In this document: piece after piece, positions 24,227 through 30,400 of the stretch
How positions within the stretch are numbered: the first letter of the stretch is position 1
How the letters are laid out: every line of letters starts with the position of its first letter
NCBI GenBank assembly: GCA_949296915.1
Contig: CASFPX010000019.1
Coordinates: 1-33,249 of the forward strand
Source: Onthovicinus sp900555545
GTDB taxonomy: Bacteria; Bacillota; Clostridia; Oscillospirales; Acutalibacteraceae
Direction of reading: 5' to 3'
Length of the DNA: 33,249 nt
Notes under the pieces: model-generated
Told to the model about the DNA's origin: nothing
The model's database searches: none
The model's input: only the letters and a program-made list of their open reading frames with translations
Position numbers and translations under genes: made by a program

Positions 24227-24269
24227 AAATAGAAACTATGCACGCATAATGAAAGAGGTAATGGCAGCA

Positions 24270-24743
24270 ATGGCAAATGAGACGAAACTCACATTGGCAG
24301 GCCTGAAAGAACTGCAGGATGAGCTTGAAAATTTGAAGACGGTTGGCCGTAAAGAAATGGCGGAGAAGATCAAGGTCGCCCTCTCTTTCGGTGATCTGTC
24401 CGAAAACAGTGAATATGATGAAGCCAAAAGCGAGCAGGGTAAGCTGGAAGCCCGCATCAACGAGCTGGAGACCATGCTCAATAATGTTGTTCTGATCGAC
24501 GAGGATGACAGTAACACCGGAATCGTACGCACCGGCCTGACGGTCAAGGTCAAGGATCAGGATATGGGCGAAATCATGACATTCCGTATCGTCGGTCCCG
24601 CCCAGGCGGATCCGGACAAGGGCTATATCTCAGAGGAGTCCCCTGTGGGCAAGGCGCTGATCGGCCATGCGCAGGGCGAAACCGTGATGGTTGAGGCGCC
24701 GGCCGGCAACCTGCCGTTTGAGATTCTTGAGATCACGAAGTGA
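24270..24743 (+). CDS. greA: Transcription elongation factor GreA
   Basis: A 157-residue factor that binds RNA polymerase through the secondary channel and stimulates cleavage of backtracked RNA. The N-terminal coiled coil (about 8-75) carries the family string FGDLSENSEYDEAKSEQG, including the acidic tip that reaches the active site. The C-terminal FKBP-like domain includes ISEESPVGKALIGHAQGE. Three in-frame ATGs exist (24249, 24261, 24270). The last is preferred because MANETKLTLAGLKELQDEL matches the usual GreA beginning and length, and AGAGG lies 11 nt upstream. Confidence 0.95.
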   Translation: MANETKLTLAGLKELQDELENLKTVGRKEMAEKIKVALSFGDLSENSEYDEAKSEQGKLEARINELETMLNNVVLIDEDDSNTGIVRTGLTVKVKDQDMGEIMTFRIVGPAQADPDKGYISEESPVGKALIGHAQGETVMVEAPAGNLPFEILEITK

Positions 24744-24802
24744 TTGATGTGCAGTAGCGTCGCGGGCGGATCGTTGTGATACGCGGAATACCCGCGGGAA
24801 TT

Positions 24803-24834
24803 TGGCGGGGGCTTACCTCCGCCTGTTTTATTGA
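24803..24834 (+). terminator. Terminator between greA and lysS
   Basis: GGCGGGGG and CCTCCGCC pair (one G-U) around CTTA-type loop bases, followed by TGTTTTATT. Just upstream is a CCCGCGGG palindrome. No T-box or amino-acid riboswitch features are seen before lysS. Confidence 0.7.
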
Positions 24835-24878
24835 CAGGGATTTATAACAGCTTAACGATGGATAGGGGATGTTGAATC

Positions 24879-26390
24879 ATGGCTGAGGAAAATAACGTGT
24901 TGGAAAACGAGCAGGAGCAGGTCTCGGAGAATGAACTGCGCCAGATCCGCGTGGATAAGCTCCAGGCGATGCGTGACGCGGGCTTTGATCCATTTACGAT
25001 CACCACGGCACGCCAGACACACCATGCGCAGGAGATCCGCGACAATTTTGAGCAGCTGGAAAATCAGACGGTCTGTATCGCGGGCCGGATGATGTCCCGC
25101 CGTGACATGGGCAAGGCCAACTTTATTGATGTAAGTGACAAGACAGGCCGCATGCAGGTCTATGTCCGCATTAACGACGTGGGCGAGGAGGCCTTTGCGG
25201 AGTTTAAAAAGTGGGATATTGGCGATCTGGTGGAGGTGGAAGGCTTTGTCTTCCGTACCCGGAGGGGTGAAATTTCCGTTCACGCCCAGCGGATACGTCT
25301 GCTCTCCAAATCCCTGTTGCCGCTGCCGGAGAAGTTCCATGGCCTGAAGGACACGGACTCCCGCTACCGCCGCCGGTATCTGGATCTGATTATGAATCCG
25401 GAGGTCAAGGATACTTTTATCAAGCGCAGTGCGATCATCTCCTCCATCCGCCGCTTTTTGGAGGAGAAGGGCTTTGTCGAGGTGGAAACCCCCACGCTCA
25501 ACACAATCCCCGGCGGTGCGACTGCGCGCCCATTCATCACGCATCACAATACGCTCGATCTGGATCTCTATCTGCGGATTGCGCCGGAGCTCTATCTCAA
25601 GCGTCTGATCGTGGGCGGGATGGAGCGCGTGTTTGAGATCGGCCGCATGTTCCGCAACGAGGGGATGGATGTGCGCCACAACCCCGAGTTCACGCTCATG
25701 GAGCTTTATCAGGCTTACACGGACTATAACGGCATGATGGATATCTGTGAGCAGATCATCCGCCGTGCAGCACAGGAGGCCTGTGGCACGCTGCATATCA
25801 CCTATCAGGGGGAGGAGATCGATCTTGAGACGCCCTTTGCCCGCATGACCATGCTTGAGTCCATTGAGAAATATACGGGCGTGGACTTCAATCAGTTCCG
25901 TGGGAACGATGCCGCCGCCCGTGAGGCCGCCAAAAAGCTGAATGTCCCCGATATCAAGGACAGCTACACCTGGGGTAAGGTGGTCTCCGAGGTGTTCGAG
26001 GCCCACGTGGAGGATAAGCTTGTCCAGCCGACCTTTATTCTCGACTATCCGGTAGAGGTCTCCCCGTTGACCAAGAAAAAGCCGTCTGATCCGGCGCTGA
26101 CCGAGCGGTTCGAGGTGTTCATCACCCGGCGCGAGTTTGGTAACGCGTATTCTGAGCTCAACGACCCAATCGACCAGCTCGAGCGCTTTAAGGCCCAGAT
26201 GGCCCTGCGTGACGCGGGTGACGACGAGGCCAATATGCTCGATAGCGACTTTGTTACGGCGCTCGAATATGGTATGCCGCCCACGGGCGGCCTCGGCATG
26301 GGCATCGACCGCCTGGTGATGCTGCTGACCGATTCTGCCTCCATCCGCGATGTGCTGCTGTTCCCGACCATGAAACCGATCGAGGAGTAA
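24879..26390 (+). CDS. lysS: Lysyl-tRNA synthetase, class II
   Basis: A 503-residue enzyme that charges tRNA-Lys. The N-terminal OB-fold anticodon-binding domain (about 65-170) includes TVCIAGRMMSRRDMGKANFI and the FHGLKDTDSRYRRRYLDLI linker. The class II catalytic core follows: motif 1 around VEVETPTLNTIPGGATARPF, motif 2 in FEIGRMFRNEGMDVRHNPEF, and motif 3 in GLGMGIDRLVMLLT near the C-terminus. Its length is typical. ATG 24879 follows GATAGGGGAT. It is followed by a small possible reading frame and a very strong terminator. Confidence 0.97.
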   Translation: MAEENNVLENEQEQVSENELRQIRVDKLQAMRDAGFDPFTITTARQTHHAQEIRDNFEQLENQTVCIAGRMMSRRDMGKANFIDVSDKTGRMQVYVRINDVGEEAFAEFKKWDIGDLVEVEGFVFRTRRGEISVHAQRIRLLSKSLLPLPEKFHGLKDTDSRYRRRYLDLIMNPEVKDTFIKRSAIISSIRRFLEEKGFVEVETPTLNTIPGGATARPFITHHNTLDLDLYLRIAPELYLKRLIVGGMERVFEIGRMFRNEGMDVRHNPEFTLMELYQAYTDYNGMMDICEQIIRRAAQEACGTLHITYQGEEIDLETPFARMTMLESIEKYTGVDFNQFRGNDAAAREAAKKLNVPDIKDSYTWGKVVSEVFEAHVEDKLVQPTFILDYPVEVSPLTKKKPSDPALTERFEVFITRREFGNAYSELNDPIDQLERFKAQMALRDAGDDEANMLDSDFVTALEYGMPPTGGLGMGIDRLVMLLTDSASIRDVLLFPTMKPIEE

Positions 26391-26418
26391 AATTCAAAAC
26401 GTTTTTTGGAGGCGGGGA

Positions 26419-26505
26419 GTGATAGGGACTTTGACAGTTTATTCATTCCAAATTTGGTTCAATATTGATGGTTGTGACAATATTTTGCAGGACTTCAATC
26501 CTTAA
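26419..26505 (+). CDS. Possible 28-residue peptide ending in terminator hairpin
   Basis: GTG 26419 follows GGAGGCGGGGA by a good distance and is 28 nt after the lysS stop. The frame, starting as MIGTLTVYSFQIWFNI and ending DGCDNILQDFNP, stops in the centre of the terminator palindrome. It has a hydrophobic N-terminal half and a single Cys followed by DNIL and an acidic tail, loosely recalling AgrD autoinducer precursors (short of the usual 43-60 residues). This could be coincidence. Confidence 0.2.
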   Translation: MIGTLTVYSFQIWFNIDGCDNILQDFNP

Positions 26506-26526
26506 GGATTGAAGTCCTGCTTTTTT
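26487..26526 (+). terminator. Very strong terminator after lysS
   Basis: A 34-nt perfect palindrome (26487-26520) can form a 15-17-bp stem and is followed directly by TTTTTT. It is the strongest terminator in the window and marks the border between the GC-rich block and the AT-rich accessory region. Confidence 0.92.
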
Positions 26527-26869
26527 ATTTCTACATTCGCGATCTTTTCTTATGGTAAAAACCAGTCAGAGGGAGAAAAATTAATGAAATGAAAAACCTA
26601 CTATTAGATAATCAGGAACGCTCAAGGATCCAATAGAATCAAATGATGAAACACTTACCAATCTTTGTAAGCAGAAAAGAAGAGACGAGTTTTTCCATAA
26701 CTTGAGGACGGTCAATCGGGGATGAGGTTTGCTGCGCGTACCCTCATGCATACAGTTTCCTTTCTAGTTTCTATTTGGTTAAAAAGGTCATTTTTAGAGT
26801 TAAAAGTGAAAAAAGCATTGAATGAAGTAAATGAACTGTGGTAGAACCATGATGAAGGTGAGTAGTTTT
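26527..26869. other. AT-rich gap before agrB
   Basis: About 340 nt of AT-rich sequence. The only sizeable frame is 26722-26844, 40 codons beginning MRFAARTLMHTVSF and ending NEVNELW, with a weak SD (CGGGG touching the ATG). It is hydrophobic at the front and charged at the back, and ends 25 nt before agrB. No clear sigma-A promoter was found. Short frames at about 26590-26640 look like debris. The stretch may be a remnant of a lost gene. Confidence 0.4.
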
Positions 26870-27475
26870 ATGTTGAAAAAGTGTGCTAAAAGGCTTTCTT
26901 CTCATTTTATCAAAAGAGGAGATATTTCTGAAGACGAACGAGAAGTGTATGATTATTGCTTTGAGATTTTTTTGTCCACATTATTAAATGGGGCCTTTTT
27001 GGTATGTGCAGGCTTAGTGTTAAAAATGCTGCTCGAAACGCTACTATTTGTTATCAGCTTTGTCGCCTTTCGAATGGTTGGGGGCGGATTCCATTCCGCT
27101 ACGCATTTCCGTTGTTTTCTGACTTTGGCGGGTGTATACGGTCTGATGGTCATTATGATTCAATTCATTCCTGCAAATATACTATCCATTATTGTAATTG
27201 GATTTCTTTTCATTGGGACGGTAATTATTTATTTCCTATCTCCGATAGAGCATGAAAACAACCCAATGGATCAAAGTACAAAAACAAAGTTGTCAGAGAG
27301 GGCAAAAGGATTATCCCTATTTTTTGCTTTTCTTTTGATTGGTCTTAGCAGGATTCTTGATCCTAAATATGTGTTTGCGCTTAGTTATGGGATGTTTGCC
27401 GTTGCCATGTCATTGACAGCGGCTAAAATAGCAAAAAGTAGGAAGGTGGGGAATTTCAATGAAGAGGAAGGGTAA
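26870..27475 (+). CDS. agrB: AgrB-family peptide-processing membrane protease
   Basis: A 201-residue multi-pass membrane protein of the accessory gene regulator B family. In Agr systems these cysteine endopeptidases trim the AgrD precursor and close the autoinducer ring. The signature FRMVGGGFHSATHFRCF gives Arg68, the glycines at 71-73, His75 and Cys82. The His-to-Cys distance of seven equals that of the S. aureus catalytic pair. Four to six hydrophobic segments follow. The frame opens at ATG 26831 without an SD; ATG 26870 has AAGGTGAG 7 nt upstream and is preferred. Codon use and base composition are AT-rich compared with lysS. No agrD, agrC or agrA is seen, and the 3' end overlaps the RHS gene by 17 nt. 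Confidence 0.88.
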   Translation: MLKKCAKRLSSHFIKRGDISEDEREVYDYCFEIFLSTLLNGAFLVCAGLVLKMLLETLLFVISFVAFRMVGGGFHSATHFRCFLTLAGVYGLMVIMIQFIPANILSIIVIGFLFIGTVIIYFLSPIEHENNPMDQSTKTKLSERAKGLSLFFAFLLIGLSRILDPKYVFALSYGMFAVAMSLTAAKIAKSRKVGNFNEEEG

Positions 27476-30400
27476 GAGATTTAATGCGGTTATTGCCTTG
27501 GTTCTGGCGGCAACGATGCTGTTCGGGACCGTATCGGCATCGGCGGAACCACTCAGTGAGATGGTTGAAAATGTCGAGACGCAAGCTGCTACTGCTGAAA
27601 CAGAGACTTTTATTTATCCGGAGAAAAAAGAGACGGAGGATAGTCCGGAGGAGCAAGCAGAGGGGGATTTGCGCCTGCCGGAAACGTCTGATACCTCAAA
27701 CGAAGATGATGAGCGGTATGGTGAGCCGGTCGTAATCAGTGAACATTCCAAAATTTATCAGACCGGCGATCAGACCTTCAAGACTATTTATTCGGAAATC
27801 CCTAATACGTTTGAGGATACATGGGGAAATCAGAAAGAATATGACAATTCGCTGACCTTAAAAGAAAAACTGCTCACTGCTGATTATTATACAAACAAGC
27901 AGAGCGATATTGAGGTCCAACTTCCGGCTGCAATCGAAAACGGCGACGGAGTAACATTTGAGCATGACGGCGTGAAGGTTGATCTAATCCCGATTGAAGG
28001 AGACTACTCCCGTTCAGCTGTCAAGGATAACGCGATCTTGTATAACGATGTGTATGAGGGGATTGATGTCCAGTACACCGTCCACGAGCTGGGATTGAAA
28101 GAGGATATCATTTTTAATCAGTGGACAGATAAAAACACATTTACATATACTCTCGATACGCATGGCGCAGAGGCGAGACTGGAAAACGGCGTCATCAATC
28201 TGTATGAAAAGGATGAGAGGGCCCTTACGCTGGCTGCACCGATGATGACGGATCATGACGCTAACATCTGTGAAAACGTCACACTGTCCCTTTCAGAGGA
28301 AAAAGGCGAGTATACTGTTACAGTAATAGTAGATAAAAATTGGTTGGATGCGCCGGAACGGGCCTATCCGGTCAAAATTGACCCGAATCTGACTGTACCG
28401 ACCTCTAAGTTCACCGTCGTGACGGCGAGTGAATACCGCGGTGTCTATCAGGGCCGTTCTTATGGCTATGCCGGTCATCTGACAGATGATCAAATCGGAA
28501 CGCCGGGTGCTGGAGACCTCGGCAAGACAAGGATGTATTTCCACATTGACGACGATCTCAGTGAAATCCCGGAGGGCGCAAAAATCAACAGTGCCGCCCT
28601 GCGGATCTATCAGTATATGGACTATAACGGTGGAAAAACGCAGTTCCAGTGTTTCAGAATTGAAGATAACTGGTCTCCTTCTACGCTCGATTGGGATTCG
28701 GCAGTCCATTTAAATCAATCCCCGTGCGGAGAGAGCTCAATTGTCACATCTGGCGTCGGGTTTCACTCCTTTGATTGCCGTGAGACTGTGAACAACTGGG
28801 TTCAGGGGATTCAGGAAAATCATGGATTCGTCGTGCAAGCCACAGATGAAAACAAGACCGGTAGCCCGTTCTTTACGCCGCTGTCTGCTGCCACCAATCC
28901 CGGGCAGGAGGCTTTTACCCCCGATAAGGCTCCGCAGCTGATTGTTGATTGGGAGCTGCCAAATCCGGTAGATCCCAATTATCCACTCGACGATACAACA
29001 GTTGAGTTGCGCACGATCATCGAGACGGATAAGAGCGGCAAGTTGCACTTTTATGCCGTGTTTGCAGATGGTGTTGCACAGCCCGGATCAATAGTGGTAT
29101 ATCAACTGAACGATACGAACAAGAGTGATCAGGTGGGTCTTGTACCAGGGGACTATTCCTACAAATATCCCGACTCCACCGCATGGGATTCGTATTTCCC
29201 GGATCGTGCCACTAAATATAAGGACATTCAATCCAACTGGCAGACGCTTGTCCCGTTTACCGATCCTGCTTTTAATACAGAGTACTACTATGACGTAATC
29301 GCTGTTAGTGGTGACATAGGTAAAACGGTCAGGAGCGACAGCTTCCTGATCTATGAAGTACAGCAGTTCGATACGCTTCCCAAGATTGCGAATTACTATG
29401 GCGTTCCACTGGATCAGATTTCATTTGACAACCGTGTTCAGGACATGCTGTTGATCGAGGGAAATACCCTGTTTATCCGCAATCCGCAAAAGAACGCGAA
29501 CAAGCCGTACAATCCCGGAGATCTCTCCGTAGCGGATAAAAAGGCCATCGACTCCCTGTTGATGGGCCGCGGACGGCACTGTGAATTTGGGTTTGAGCCA
29601 GTCAATATCAATACGGGTAACTTCTATTTCGATGCAGAAGATGTGGCGATTCCAGATTATAACGGGGATTTCAGTATCAATCGCACATATAACTCCAAGG
29701 GCGCAGGCTATAATAGTATCTTTGGCCGCGGCTGGCAGTTTGAATATTCCGAGAGTATCTCCAAAACGGCCGAGGGCGAGTATATCTATTCACGCGGGGA
29801 TGGCAGTGCGATCTACTTCACCCCGGATGGGAAGGGCGGCTATACCTGCCCAGAGGGTTATCATTTCACCTTTACCCCTGTCAAGATCGGTGAAAAAGAG
29901 GCCGACTTTGGTACAGGTGTTCTGGAAAAATATGATGTCTACGAGTATGAAATCCGTTCAGTGGGCGGCGAGGTGCGCCGGTTTAATACATTTGGGCTTT
30001 TGTCAAAGATTACAGATGACAAGGGCTTTGTTACCACGCTCGGATATGACGATAATTACAATCTGAAAACGATCACTTCCCCCGGAGGGACGGTTTATAC
30101 GCTTTTCTATACGGTTGACGGTTATGTGAGCGATATTACGCTGCCCAGCGGGAAGCGGATGACCTATGAATATGATGACAATAATAATTTGGTCAGCTTT
30201 ACAGATGCATCGGGATGTGAGACCAGATATGCTTACAATGACGCCCACCAGATGACCTTCTGGAAGGATGGTGCAGGCAATGTTGTCGTCACCAATACAT
30301 ATGACGAGCATGGCCGGGTGACCAAACAGGTCGATGCCAACAATCAGGCTGTCAAATTTGAATATGCGGACGGTAAGACCACGACCACAGATGCAGAAGG

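Noticed and set aside
24744..24878. T-box leader before lysS
   Set aside because: No conserved T-box sequence or specifier-loop arrangement is visible; the hairpin present reads as the greA terminator.
24852..26006. 384-codon minus-strand frame opposite lysS
   Set aside because: lysS contains all class II synthetase motifs in the plus frame; the antisense frame is a codon-bias artefact.
26750..26782. Possible LytTR/AgrA-type direct repeats (CAGTTTC and TAGTTTC)
   Set aside because: The two copies start only 12 nt apart, not the roughly 21 nt expected for AgrA sites, and the match to the consensus is poor.
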